From Metabacillus arenae (GTDB lineage Bacteria > Bacillota > Bacilli > Bacillales > Bacillaceae), in the NCBI RefSeq assembly GCF_014773385.1, contig NZ_JACXAI010000008.1:1-64000 (forward strand): 64,000 nt of DNA, read 5' to 3'. A program made the translations under genes and the position numbers. Position 1 is the stretch's first letter, and every line of letters starts with the position of its first letter. Positions 33,122 to 41,151 of the stretch are shown piece by piece. Below the pieces are notes generated by a model. That model made no database searches, was not told the origin of the DNA, and worked only from the letters and a program-made list of their open reading frames with translations.

Positions 33122-33730
33122 ATGAAAAAACCACTTTTTTTTGTTCTGTTATCATTTATTCTTATCTTAGCTGCTTGTGGAAACGGAGTACCAAATTCAC
33201 AGGGCGGGTCTCTTTTTAGAGATGGCATTGCCGAATTTATTAACAATAATTATACCTTTCAAGACACTGTAACAAGTCAAGAAAACTCAGAAGACTTTTC
33301 CGAAATTTATTCGGCAGAAAATAAAACGATCGACGAAGTGGCAAGAGAGCTGCAGGAATATGAAACACCTGAGGAAATAAGTGATAAAAATGAAGATAAA
33401 CAAGTTCTTATTTATGATGAAGCCTTTGTCACTTTAACTAAGGATGAAAATAACGATGAAAATACATTGGTAGAAATCGCTACATATGGCTTTGTTCGTG
33501 ATAATTACCATCCCAGCTTTTTTAATGGTCTTCTTACATTCTATATCTTAGACCGGCTTTTGGGTAACAATTGGGCGAATAATCAAAGAAATAAATGTAA
33601 AAACAATCCTGGGGCTTGCTATGGAGGATACGGTACTTCAGGGGGAACTTTTAAAGGATCAGGCAAAACGCCTTCCGTTAGAGGAGGATCCTCATCTGTT
33701 CGCGGCGGCGGACCTGGTACTGGAAAATAA
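33122..33730 (+). CDS. DUF4247 lipoprotein
   Basis: A 202-residue lipoprotein (FVLLSFILILAAC, cysteine at residue 19). Recognisable are FINNNYTFQDTVTS, YGFVRDNYHPSFFNGLL and FYILDRLLGNNWANNQRNKC, followed by a glycine/serine-rich basic tail (SVRGGSSSVRGGG), as in the DUF4247 family. The tail looks disordered and might contact wall polymers. Start at the ATG after AGGTGATTCT is preferred over an earlier ATG. Outer-face anchoring would let it sense or act on the envelope while PspA works inside. Confidence 0.82.
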   Translation: MKKPLFFVLLSFILILAACGNGVPNSQGGSLFRDGIAEFINNNYTFQDTVTSQENSEDFSEIYSAENKTIDEVARELQEYETPEEISDKNEDKQVLIYDEAFVTLTKDENNDENTLVEIATYGFVRDNYHPSFFNGLLTFYILDRLLGNNWANNQRNKCKNNPGACYGGYGTSGGTFKGSGKTPSVRGGSSSVRGGGPGTGK

Positions 33731-33750
33731 TCTGGAAGGGAAGTAAAAAA

Positions 33751-34146
33751 ATGGAGCCTTTTATCTTAACAATCGTCTATTTTTTCATAGCGATTGCTGT
33801 TGTAGTAATTGGATTAACGGTTTTTGAATTTATGACTAAAAAATATAAAGACTGGGATGAGGTATTAAACGGAAATCATGCCGTATCGCTTTCAATCGGC
33901 GGCAAGATTGTTGGAATTTGTATCATTTTATCTTTTTCTGTTTATCATAGCTCACATATAATGGATACTTTAATTTGGGGAGCATTTGGGGTTTTATTAC
34001 AGATGATTGCCTATTTATTATTTGAGCTCTTTACAAGAAAGTTTTCAGTGGAGGAGCAGCTTCATAAAGGAAATATTTCTGTCGGGATTATCAGCTTTTG
34101 TGTTTCAGTCGGATTAGCATTTGTTATTGGTGCTTCCATTACTTAA
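33751..34146 (+). CDS. DUF350 small membrane protein
   Basis: A 131-residue protein with four hydrophobic segments (ILTIVYFFIAIAVVVIGLTV; AVSLSIGGKIVGICIILSFS; IMDTLIWGAFGVLLQMIAYL; VGIISFCVSVGLAFVIGASI). The NHAVSLSIGGKIVGI motif is typical of DUF350 (YjfL relatives). GAAGGGAAG precedes the ATG. Family function is unknown; its place between the PspA/DUF4247 genes and the spermidine-synthase-like gene is conserved in related clusters as I recall them. Confidence 0.82.
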   Translation: MEPFILTIVYFFIAIAVVVIGLTVFEFMTKKYKDWDEVLNGNHAVSLSIGGKIVGICIILSFSVYHSSHIMDTLIWGAFGVLLQMIAYLLFELFTRKFSVEEQLHKGNISVGIISFCVSVGLAFVIGASIT

Positions 34147-34183
34147 TGAAAGGCTTGTTTTCTAAAATATTTGTTGCTTCTGA

Positions 34184-34340
34184 AGGATAAATTGAAACTA
34201 CCTGTGGGGACACTGATGGTTAGTCCTTATACGGGATGACCGCAAGGGCCCTTGAACCAATTGGACCTTTACGGGCAGTTTATCCACCTAAATTATCGTT
34301 TCCTCAGAAGCATGGAGGAGGATTTACTGCCCGATAAGAA
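34184..34340 (-). mobile_element. Structured IS200/IS605-like relic, copy 3 (divergent)
   Basis: Read on the minus strand it has GGGCAGTAAA, a G/C-rich hairpin, GGTGGATAAACTGCCCGTAA, then ACTAACCATCAGTG and an end at GTTTCAAT. The order of blocks (GGGCAGTAA, GGATAA-CTGCCCGT-AAAG, CTAACCATCAGTG) is the same as in the copies at 1038 and 40878, but intervening parts differ. TTTCAAT resembles the right-end cleavage site of IS608-type elements. No transposase gene remains. It splits the PspA operon between DUF350 and the aminopropyltransferase-like gene. Confidence 0.45.
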
Positions 34341-34472
34341 AGGATAGTTAAGAGCAATCAGTGGGTCTCCAGTTGCATCTTAGTCTGACATCCCATTTCT
34401 CACCTCAAGAATGTACAGGGAGCAACAAACTTTATGAAAACAGCCATGATTAATAACAAGGGAGACAGTTGT

Positions 34473-36026
34473 GTGGGTGAACAAACGATAAAACAAAGCA
34501 AAGCAATATACTGGGCTTCGGGAATAGTTTCTGTATGCGGGATTATTTTTGAAGTATTGTTTGGTGCGGCTGGGTCCTATTTACTTGGTGATGGTGTAAA
34601 GCAATACACCCTCACCATTTCTCTTTTTCTAACAGGAATGGGGATCGGAGCGACCATTAGTGAAAGGGTGACCAAGAATTTAATTCTTTCCTTTGTATGG
34701 ATTGAATATTTGATCGGAATCATTGCAGGTTCATCTACCTTTTTATTATTTGGCATCTCTGCTTTTTTAAGTGAAGGGACAGATGCCTTTTTTCTTTATG
34801 CTATTACATTAGTTGTCGGAGCATTAACAGGTGTGGAACTGCCTATTTTAATCCGTAAGGCTAATGATATTGGCGTCACTTTGAAAAAAAGCACGGCACG
34901 CGTTCTTTTTTCTGATTATGCGGGAGGATTGATCGGCGGGCTCCTTTTTGTTTACTTGCTAAGACCGGAATTTGGGTTAGTAAAAACCGCTTTCCTGGTA
35001 GCGGTTATTAATGTGGTCATAGCATTATGGATTTTACTTTATTTTAAAAAGGAGCTTCAAACCTTTAAACGCCATTTTACAGCAGGGATTGCCATATTAG
35101 TATTTCTTATCGCAGGTGTATTTTTCGGAGAAGAAATGGCCTTTTCATTTGAGCAAAAGCTATATAGAGATCCCATTATTTATTCTGAGACAACTGATTA
35201 CCAGCAGATCATTTTGACAAAAGAACAGGGCGACCTTCGGCTTTTTCTTGATGGCCAGCTGCAATTTAGCTCTAGTGATGAATACCGTTATCATGAAACC
35301 CTTGTACATCCAGCGATGGCTACAGCGGAAAAAAGGGAAAACATTCTCGTTCTTGGCGGTGGAGATGGTTTGGCATTAAGGGAGTTGCGAAAATATGAAG
35401 AAGTTAAGGCTATTACATTAGTTGATTTAGATCCGAAAGTAGTTGCACTTGGAAAAACAAATCGAGACCTTGTTCAGTTGAACGAAAAGTCTTTTGAGGA
35501 TGAGCGGGTGAAGGTCCTGCATGAGGATGCTTTTAAATTTGCAGAACATCATTCTGACCAATTTTATGATGTCATTTTAGTAGATCTGCCAGATCCAAAC
35601 AATGAGTCGCTGAATAAACTGTACACGCTTGAATTTTATCAGCTGCTAAGAAATAGGCTTGCACCAGGAGGATCACTAATGATCCAAGGCACAAGTCCTA
35701 CTTTTGCAACAGAAGTATATTGGACAATCAATCAGACTATCAAAGAGGCTGGTCTTTATACAGAAAATCTGCACGTAGATGTGCCAAGCTTTGGCGATTG
35801 GGGATTTGTCCTTGCGAAAAGAGAACCAGTTAAATTGGATCAAGCAGACATTTTTGTTGAGACAAAATTTTTGACAAATGAAGTAGTAGCCGGATTAACT
35901 ACTTTTGGAAAAGATATTGATAACGAAATAGTCAATGATGATGGTCAGCCTGTTTCAATCGAAACCAATACTTTGATGAAACCAACAATTATTGAAAAGT
36001 ATGAGAAGGCTTGGAGAAGCTATTAA
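34473..36026 (+). CDS. Membrane-fused spermidine synthase-like protein (polyamine aminopropyltransferase fold)
   Basis: The N-terminal ~215 residues hold about six to seven helices (VSVCGIIFEVLFGAAGSYLL; LTISLFLTGMGIGATISERV), and the C-terminal half is a SAM-type spermidine synthase domain: FLDGQLQFSSSDEYRYHETL, VLGGGDGLALREL, LVDLDPKVV and VILVDLPDPNNESLNKLYTL. It may transfer aminopropyl groups, or use the fold for another ligand, near the membrane. I start at GTG 34473 (AAGGGAG eight bases upstream); an ATG at 34434 is the alternative. It belongs with the PspA/DUF350 genes although a 326-bp relic-bearing gap intervenes. Confidence 0.87.
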   Translation: MGEQTIKQSKAIYWASGIVSVCGIIFEVLFGAAGSYLLGDGVKQYTLTISLFLTGMGIGATISERVTKNLILSFVWIEYLIGIIAGSSTFLLFGISAFLSEGTDAFFLYAITLVVGALTGVELPILIRKANDIGVTLKKSTARVLFSDYAGGLIGGLLFVYLLRPEFGLVKTAFLVAVINVVIALWILLYFKKELQTFKRHFTAGIAILVFLIAGVFFGEEMAFSFEQKLYRDPIIYSETTDYQQIILTKEQGDLRLFLDGQLQFSSSDEYRYHETLVHPAMATAEKRENILVLGGGDGLALRELRKYEEVKAITLVDLDPKVVALGKTNRDLVQLNEKSFEDERVKVLHEDAFKFAEHHSDQFYDVILVDLPDPNNESLNKLYTLEFYQLLRNRLAPGGSLMIQGTSPTFATEVYWTINQTIKEAGLYTENLHVDVPSFGDWGFVLAKREPVKLDQADIFVETKFLTNEVVAGLTTFGKDIDNEIVNDDGQPVSIETNTLMKPTIIEKYEKAWRSY

Positions 36027-36093
36027 TGAGACCTGGCTCTGTGCTTTTCATATTCATTCTCTCCTTCAGATAAAATGGTTTCTTTAGAGAAAG

Positions 36094-36119
36094 GTTTAAT
36101 ATTTTGCCTAAGTGGAATA
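36094..36119 (+). promoter_or_regulatory. Sigma-B-type promoter upstream of DUF3243 gene
   Basis: GTTTAA and GGAATA are spaced by 14 bp, close to the sigma-B consensus GTTTAA-N12-15-GGGWAW. It lies 35 bp before the gene. Confidence 0.55.
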
Positions 36120-36154
36120 GTGTAAACATGATAAAATAAAGGAGAGATTTTCAC

Positions 36155-36481
36155 ATGAGAAATTCCTTTAATGAGAATCATTCCGAAAATGTCGAGAAAG
36201 TAGAGCAAACATTAAACCATTTGAGTGAAGACAAAAAACAAGATATTCTCTCCAATTTTGAAAGCTTTAAAGACTATCTTGGTGATAAAGTGATCAAAGG
36301 GAAAAAGCTAGGACTGACAGAGGAGCAGCTGGCTAAATCAGCTGAAATGGTTGCCGGCTACTTAGCTAGGTATGAAGAACCGAAAAACCGAGAAGAGAAG
36401 CTTTTACAAGAATTGTGGAAGGCTGGAGATGTAAAGGAACGTGGAATGCTGGCTCACATGCTTGTAAAACTGGTTAACTAA
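36155..36481 (+). CDS. DUF3243 domain protein
   Basis: The 108-residue cytoplasmic helical protein shows FESFKDYLGDKVIKGKKLGL, VAGYLARYEEPKNREEKLLQ and ELWKAGDVKERGMLAHMLVK, the DUF3243 pattern seen in B. subtilis YmfJ. It has a ~30-residue N-terminal extension relative to YmfJ. AAAGGAGAG gives the start. Function unknown. The sigma-B-like promoter suggests general-stress expression. Confidence 0.8.
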   Translation: MRNSFNENHSENVEKVEQTLNHLSEDKKQDILSNFESFKDYLGDKVIKGKKLGLTEEQLAKSAEMVAGYLARYEEPKNREEKLLQELWKAGDVKERGMLAHMLVKLVN

Positions 36482-36581
36482 ATGGACAAGGAAAGATGGC
36501 TTGAGGGCAGCTTTGCCTTTAAGTCATTTTTTATCCATTAAAAATTCAGACAAAAATAAGAAACGGCAGAGGCTAACAAAG

Positions 36582-38018
36582 ATGAAAATAAAAAAGCTTT
36601 TTAAAAAGAAATCAGTCCTTCTCTTATTATCTCTCAGTTTATTTCTAGCTATCGTCATGATTTATCAAACGTATAAACCCCTTCCGCAAGGTGTTTCCTA
36701 CGGCGGAAAAGTATATCAAGTAGAAGATGTGGATTTTTTAACAGATTTAACATATAAAGATAAGTATGGTGCCCAAGTTTATGAGCAATCCATTTTTAAA
36801 GAGATCAACCAAACAATCAAAAAAGCGGAGCAATTTATCGTTGTGGATATGTTTCTTTACAATTCCTATGTGGATGAAAACATTGATTATCCAAACATTA
36901 GTCAAAGTTTAACAAACACACTTATCAATCAAAAAGAAAAAAAGCCAAAGCTAAAAATTATTGTAGTGAGTGATTCTGTCAATACGACGTATGGATCACA
37001 TGAGGCAAAACAGCTTGAGCAGTTGAAAAAGCATGGAATAGATGTTGTCATCACAAAATTAAATCCCTTACGTGATCCTAACCCAATTTATTCAAGTGTT
37101 TGGAGAACCTTTATTCAATGGTTTGGACAAGAAGGAACTGGGTGGGTGCCCAATCCTATGGCAGAAACAGCACCAAAGGTGACGATGAGGTCGTATTTAA
37201 AGCTAATGAATATAAAGGCGAACCATAGAAAACTGATAGCAACTGAAAATGCGGCGATTGTTTCCTCCGCTAATCCCCATGACGCAAGTGGATTTCACTC
37301 TAACATAGCTTTTAAGGTCAAAGGCGGTATTATTGCCGACATTATTGAGGCAGAACAGGCTGTCTCAGATTTTTCAGAGGGCCCTAAAATGCCAAAGTAT
37401 GACCAAAAAACAAAAGGCTCAGGACCCATTCAGATTCAGTATCTTACCGAAGGGAAAATTTATCGACATATAATAAAAGCATTAGATGATGCAGCTGACG
37501 GTGACCGGGTATGGATTGGAATGTTTTACTTGGCAGATAGAGAGGTCATTGATGCCATTGTAGATGCAGCAGAACGTAATGTGAAAGTGAACCTTGTTTT
37601 GGATCCGAATCAGAATGCTTTTGGAGCAGAGAAAATAGGCTTGCCAAATCTTCCAGTTGCATCAGAGCTCCGTAATATGGAGAAGAAAAATATTAAGATT
37701 CGTTGGTATAATACAGACAAGGAACAATATCATTCTAAAATTCTCTATGTAGATCACGGAGACCATGCGGTTATCTTAGGAGGATCAGCAAACTTTACGA
37801 AGAGAAATTTAGCAAATTATAATCTGGAAAATAATTTGAAGATTGTCGCTCCTTCAGATGAGGAAATAACGAGAGAAGTTGATGACTATTTCAACCGGAT
37901 TTGGAACAATGAAAAGGGTACATATACAGTAGAATACGAGAAGTATCAAGATAAATTGCCCGTATTTAAATATATTATGTATGTCTTACAGAAAATCTTT
38001 CAATTTACGACATATTAA
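36582..38018 (+). CDS. Phospholipase D-family (cardiolipin synthase-like) membrane protein
   Basis: A 478-residue protein with one N-terminal anchor (SVLLLLSLSLFLAIVMIY) and two PLD domains. The first catalytic motif reads NHRKLIATENAAIVSSAN, with Glu where the usual HxKxxxxD has Asp; the second is canonical (YHSKILYVD, then GGSANFTKRN). It may make or remodel phospholipids such as cardiolipin. Start at the ATG after CAGAGG is preferred; the longer frame has no site. Following PspA-cluster and DUF3243 genes, it fits an envelope-stress theme. Confidence 0.85.
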   Translation: MKIKKLFKKKSVLLLLSLSLFLAIVMIYQTYKPLPQGVSYGGKVYQVEDVDFLTDLTYKDKYGAQVYEQSIFKEINQTIKKAEQFIVVDMFLYNSYVDENIDYPNISQSLTNTLINQKEKKPKLKIIVVSDSVNTTYGSHEAKQLEQLKKHGIDVVITKLNPLRDPNPIYSSVWRTFIQWFGQEGTGWVPNPMAETAPKVTMRSYLKLMNIKANHRKLIATENAAIVSSANPHDASGFHSNIAFKVKGGIIADIIEAEQAVSDFSEGPKMPKYDQKTKGSGPIQIQYLTEGKIYRHIIKALDDAADGDRVWIGMFYLADREVIDAIVDAAERNVKVNLVLDPNQNAFGAEKIGLPNLPVASELRNMEKKNIKIRWYNTDKEQYHSKILYVDHGDHAVILGGSANFTKRNLANYNLENNLKIVAPSDEEITREVDDYFNRIWNNEKGTYTVEYEKYQDKLPVFKYIMYVLQKIFQFTTY

Positions 38019-38083
38019 TAATTGAACAATTGTGTGTATGTTTGGTACGATAGATGGGAAAAGTTTCTAGGGGGATCAAGCGT

Positions 38084-38488
38084 GTGAAAATTAAATCGAT
38101 ATGTAATATTTTTGGTGTGATCCTTATAGGGATTGCCATTGCAGGAGCTGCTTTACAATTGAATGCCTTGTTTGATATTTATCAGGAACAAATTTCTTCA
38201 GGGCAAATGATGATGGATATGGGCTATTTTTGGATGCAAGTCCCTGTTAATTTTGGTACATATATCAATGCTGTCATTTGGGGAGGAGTATTTCTTATTA
38301 TCCCTTATTTTTATGAGGTGCTCAAAGAAAAAAATATCATATTAAGAGAAAAAGAGAATATTCCTGATAACCAGCCTTTTTATGAAGAAAATTTTGGTGC
38401 AGTTGATCGAAATAAAGAAGAACCATTAAAAGAAGAAATACCGGAAGAAGCAAAAGACAAGGATGAACGAATCTTTTGGAATGGGTAA
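38084..38488 (+). CDS. Small two-helix membrane protein, hypothetical
   Basis: The 134-residue product has two hydrophobic segments (IFGVILIGIAIAGAALQL; FGTYINAVIWGGVFLIIPYF) and a long acidic, lysine-rich cytoplasmic tail (EEPLKEEIPEEAKDKDE). I choose the GTG start because GGGGGATC lies eight bases before it; an ATG 30 bp upstream has no site. No family recognised. It follows the PLD-family gene by 65 bp and may be cotranscribed. Confidence 0.6.
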   Translation: MKIKSICNIFGVILIGIAIAGAALQLNALFDIYQEQISSGQMMMDMGYFWMQVPVNFGTYINAVIWGGVFLIIPYFYEVLKEKNIILREKENIPDNQPFYEENFGAVDRNKEEPLKEEIPEEAKDKDERIFWNG

Positions 38489-38599
38489 GAACGAAATGCT
38501 GAGGCCGGCCTGGTCAGCAGGTATTGCTAAGCAGATCCGTTTTTCTTCTAAGATCAGAATGTTGAGTTCATTAAAGCGCAACTTATCGGAAAAATTGCT

Positions 38600-38728
38600 T
38601 CGTTATCGGGAAATATGCACCGTTACCGAAATAATTACACGTTAAAGGGTATAGGGTGGTTTATACAAAAAGAAATCAGCTCATTCGCTGATTGCATCCA
38701 GTTCCACCTCTGACCTCTCACTTCTAAT
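38600..38728. repeat. Mixed repeat: inverted minisatellite units plus half MITE-like element
   Basis: ATATGCACCGTTACCGAAAT and the following bases are reverse-oriented family 1 minisatellite units. Then GAAATCAGC...GCTGATT and CCACCTCTGACCTCTCACTT match the right half of the element at 30928-31063. A spurious frame over the area is not called. Confidence 0.55.
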
Positions 38729-39165
38729 CATAGATGTTTATACATTAATACATATAACCCTTTATCCCCGTTGTTGTATATATGTTCACTTTCTTTAAAG
38801 CCAAGGTGCTGGTAATACTCGATATTGTTAATACCAGTTGTACACCAAACTAATTCGGTGTCAGCTTGTCTCAGTAAATTTTCGCCAAATAAGACTAGTG
38901 TCTGTCCGCGCAGTTGATTTCGGTGCTCTGGATCAATGGCTATCCCTCTTAGCCGGTACATATTTTTCCCGTGTACTTTTTCGTGTGCTTGCTTAAAAAA
39001 AGAAGCCACTCCAATGACACGATCTTCTGCGAAAGCTCCAACATGCAGGGAAGATTCCTCCAGATCACCTTTATACTGACAATCCTCTAAAGTGCTGTTA
39101 GATGATAATACTTTCATTCGTAACGGATATGTATCTTTTGCTTTAATTTTTTTAATTTCAAACAT
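38728..39165 (-). CDS. GNAT family N-acetyltransferase (paralogue of the 16.4-kb gene)
   Basis: The 145-residue protein parallels the acetyltransferase at 16442: IKKIKAKDTYPLRMKVLSSN, LHVGAFAEDRVIGVASFFKQ, MYRLRGIAIDPEHRNQLRGQ and NNIEYYQHLGFKESE. The R-x-Q-LRG-Q acetyl-CoA loop is better preserved here. Substrate unknown. GAGGGATTTC precedes two adjacent ATG codons; I use the second because it aligns with the paralogue. Confidence 0.85.
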   Translation of the reverse strand: MFEIKKIKAKDTYPLRMKVLSSNSTLEDCQYKGDLEESSLHVGAFAEDRVIGVASFFKQAHEKVHGKNMYRLRGIAIDPEHRNQLRGQTLVLFGENLLRQADTELVWCTTGINNIEYYQHLGFKESEHIYNNGDKGLYVLMYKHL

Positions 39166-39351
39166 CATGAAATCCCTCACTTATGAGATAGATAGACAAC
39201 TAAATTATACTCAAACAAATAGACGAAATGAAAGCCTAAAAGTTTCAAGTAAGGCTCAAGGCTTAGTGCAGCTACAACTCTAGTACTTTTATTACAGCAG
39301 TCAATTTTTATATAATATTAGTAGATAAGAATATAGGGAGTAAGATGTCAG

Positions 39352-40008
39352 ATGAAAAAAGCTAAAAGAACACTGAACAATTTTCTAGGCTTATTGTTTA
39401 TCCTTTTTGTAGCCATTCTTTTCATTGCAATTTTTGAAGTAAATTCAAACCTTAGTCAGCCTGTAAACAATAGAGACGAATTTGAAAATGTGACTAGATA
39501 TGAGGATGTCTTGCGAGAAGAATTAAGAAAATATGAGCTAGAATCCTATACTCCTATTTTGCTAGCCTTGATGCAGCAGGAAAGTAAGGGGCGTGGGGGA
39601 GATCCGATGCAATCGTCCGAATCGGCAGGGCTCCCTAGAAATACAATCGAAGACCCTGTCAAAAGTATCCAGCAGGGAGTAAAACATTTCCACGCCAGCC
39701 TAACGTATGGAAAGGAAAAAAATGTAGATGATGCAACGATTATTCAATCCTACAATATGGGACTTGGCTATATTGATTTTATAGAGAAAAACGGGAAAAA
39801 GCATACAGAAGAATTAGCTAAAGAGTTTTCAAGTATTCAGGTAGACAAGCAGCCCGATATTTATAATTGCGGCGGGGACAAAAGCAATTTCAGGTATCCC
39901 TATTGCTACGGGGATTTTACTTATTATACAAAGGTGACGAAAAATATTGAACAGTTAACAGAGCAGCCAGCAACTGCGAAAGAAGACACAAATGACTCTT
40001 CTTCATAA
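39352..40008 (+). CDS. Membrane-anchored lysozyme-like (T4-type/CwlT N-domain) protein
   Basis: A 218-residue protein with an N-terminal signal anchor (FLGLLFILFVAILFIAIF) and a Lysozyme_like domain: ILLALMQQESKGRGGDPMQS with the catalytic Glu, DPVKSIQQGVKHFHASLTYG and IIQSYNMGLGYIDFIEKNGK. The same domain forms the muramidase half of CwlT in ICEBs1. It probably cuts glycan strands outside the cell during growth or sporulation. No ICE genes are nearby. TATAAT lies about 40 bp upstream. Confidence 0.85.
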   Translation: MKKAKRTLNNFLGLLFILFVAILFIAIFEVNSNLSQPVNNRDEFENVTRYEDVLREELRKYELESYTPILLALMQQESKGRGGDPMQSSESAGLPRNTIEDPVKSIQQGVKHFHASLTYGKEKNVDDATIIQSYNMGLGYIDFIEKNGKKHTEELAKEFSSIQVDKQPDIYNCGGDKSNFRYPYCYGDFTYYTKVTKNIEQLTEQPATAKEDTNDSSS

Positions 40009-40460
40009 AGCTGGTGGAGAAAAAGTACTCGTTAGCCCATGAGCAGGATTAGCTTAAATACAAATTTTGCTTAGGGACACTGTCTTGGTGTCCCATATTT
40101 ATTACATCTATATGCGGGTGGACGGGGGAGTATGTATAGTTTCTTTCATAATTGGACAGACTCGTAGAAAAAGAGAATGTGAGAGGCGATCTGTTACAAT
40201 GAGTCTAACAAAAAAAGAAGCCTAATCACTTGCGAAGAAGATGATGGATCATTCTAAAGATTTCGGGAGTCTTTTAAAGATTTTATATGTGAAAAATTAA
40301 CGGGAGGGATAGCTGTGCTTCTCTCCTTTTTCTGTCCTAGAGGTGTCAAAAGGAAAAAGCAGAGAACTCCCATAATGTTTTAACTGATGAAAGCGATGAT
40401 ACATTCTTTTGAATACCAAACGGTACATTGAACAGAAGAGGGGTGTTGACCAAACATACA
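40009..40460. other. Non-coding stretch with hairpins and a broken small frame
   Basis: GGGACACTGTCTTGGTGTCCC forms a hairpin near 40073-40093 after the lysozyme gene and may end its transcript. Around 40200-40300 a stop-broken frame reads MSLTKKEA, stop, SLAKKMMDHSKDFGSLLKIL and looks decayed. Near 40319-40364 TTCTCT-CCTTTTTCT pairs imperfectly with AGGAAAAAGCAGAGAA. Nothing else is supported. Confidence 0.4.
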
Positions 40461-40463
40461 TCC

Positions 40464-40506
40464 TATAATGATACACAGTTGAGCCTCTATATTAGGGGCT
40501 TTTTTG
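40464..40506 (+). promoter_or_regulatory. Promoter followed at once by a terminator-like hairpin
   Basis: A TATAAT box is followed within ~15 bp by AGCCTCT-ATATT-AGGGGCT and a T-run. A transcript from here would be only ~30 nt unless it reads through to the holin-like toxin 75 bp on. It may be an attenuator, or the toxin's real promoter may lie elsewhere. Confidence 0.5.
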
Positions 40507-40579
40507 TTGTGTGATTAACTTTTGTTTGAAAGGACAAACATAGAGTTGGGCAAGATGAACTCAAGGTGGCGATTAATTA

Positions 40580-40666
40580 ATGATTACTTTTGAAATGATG
40601 TCGTTAATGCTTAGCTTTGGCATGTTTGTGATCGCAGTTTTTCAGTTTCATGACCACGATAAATAG
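40580..40666 (+). CDS. Putative holin-like small toxin, second copy
   Basis: A 28-residue peptide, MITFEMMSLMLSFGMFVIAV followed by FQFHDHDK. The pattern of a short acidic head, one helix with LM(L/I)SFG and a polar tail is the putative holin-like toxin family of Bacillus and matches the peptide at 5863 in layout. AAGGTGG lies ten bases before the ATG. A promoter plus attenuator-like hairpin sits upstream. An antisense antitoxin RNA is expected from the family but was not located. Confidence 0.6.
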   Translation: MITFEMMSLMLSFGMFVIAVFQFHDHDK

Positions 40667-40877
40667 GTGAAATCGAATTTGTTAATAGGGTATGAAGACA
40701 TTGAGGCTTTCTAGGATGGATAACATATTAAGTTTGGTTACTATGAACTTGTATTAAATGGAGGAAAAAATCAAACACTATATATGTGTTAGGTATGTAC
40801 TTTAACAACTAAATTCATTATCGCTGGGAATTATAAATGGCTGTTTTCTCGATATTGGAGCAGATGTACATAAATAA

Positions 40878-41101
40878 GCCAGTTTTATCCCACATTAATG
40901 GGCAGTAATACACCACTTCAAGACTTAGTGAAATCGAAGAAGGGTAGGCGGGGGATAACTTGCCCGTTAAAGCCCAAACAAAGGAGCACAGACTAAGAGC
41001 GCCACGTCAATCGCCAACGTCTGTGTGACCCACATCCTGTGGGCCCCAGGCTAAACATCAGTGGGGATGAAAAAACACCATTGATGGAAGGTTCATTTTA
41101 T
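40878..41101 (+). mobile_element. Structured IS200/IS605-like relic, copy 2
   Basis: Best-preserved copy of the family also at 1038-1261. Stems include GGGCA/TGCCC, CACAGAC/GTCTGTG, CCCAC/GTGGG and CATCAGTGG/CCATTGATG; against copy 1 the last stem changes one side while keeping a G-U pair. It ends GGTTCATTTTAT some 50 bp before the glutamate synthase start. No transposase gene is present. RNA-like pairing is seen directly; transposon right-end or guide-RNA origin is inferred. Confidence 0.5.
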
Positions 41102-41151
41102 CCTCTTATCCTCTGTAGTTAAAAGCTTCATTTTTAAAAAGGGGTGTCGTT

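Noticed and set aside
38463-38645. 60-residue frame after the small membrane protein
   Set aside because: Starts inside the end of the upstream gene and runs into minisatellite units; no ribosome site.
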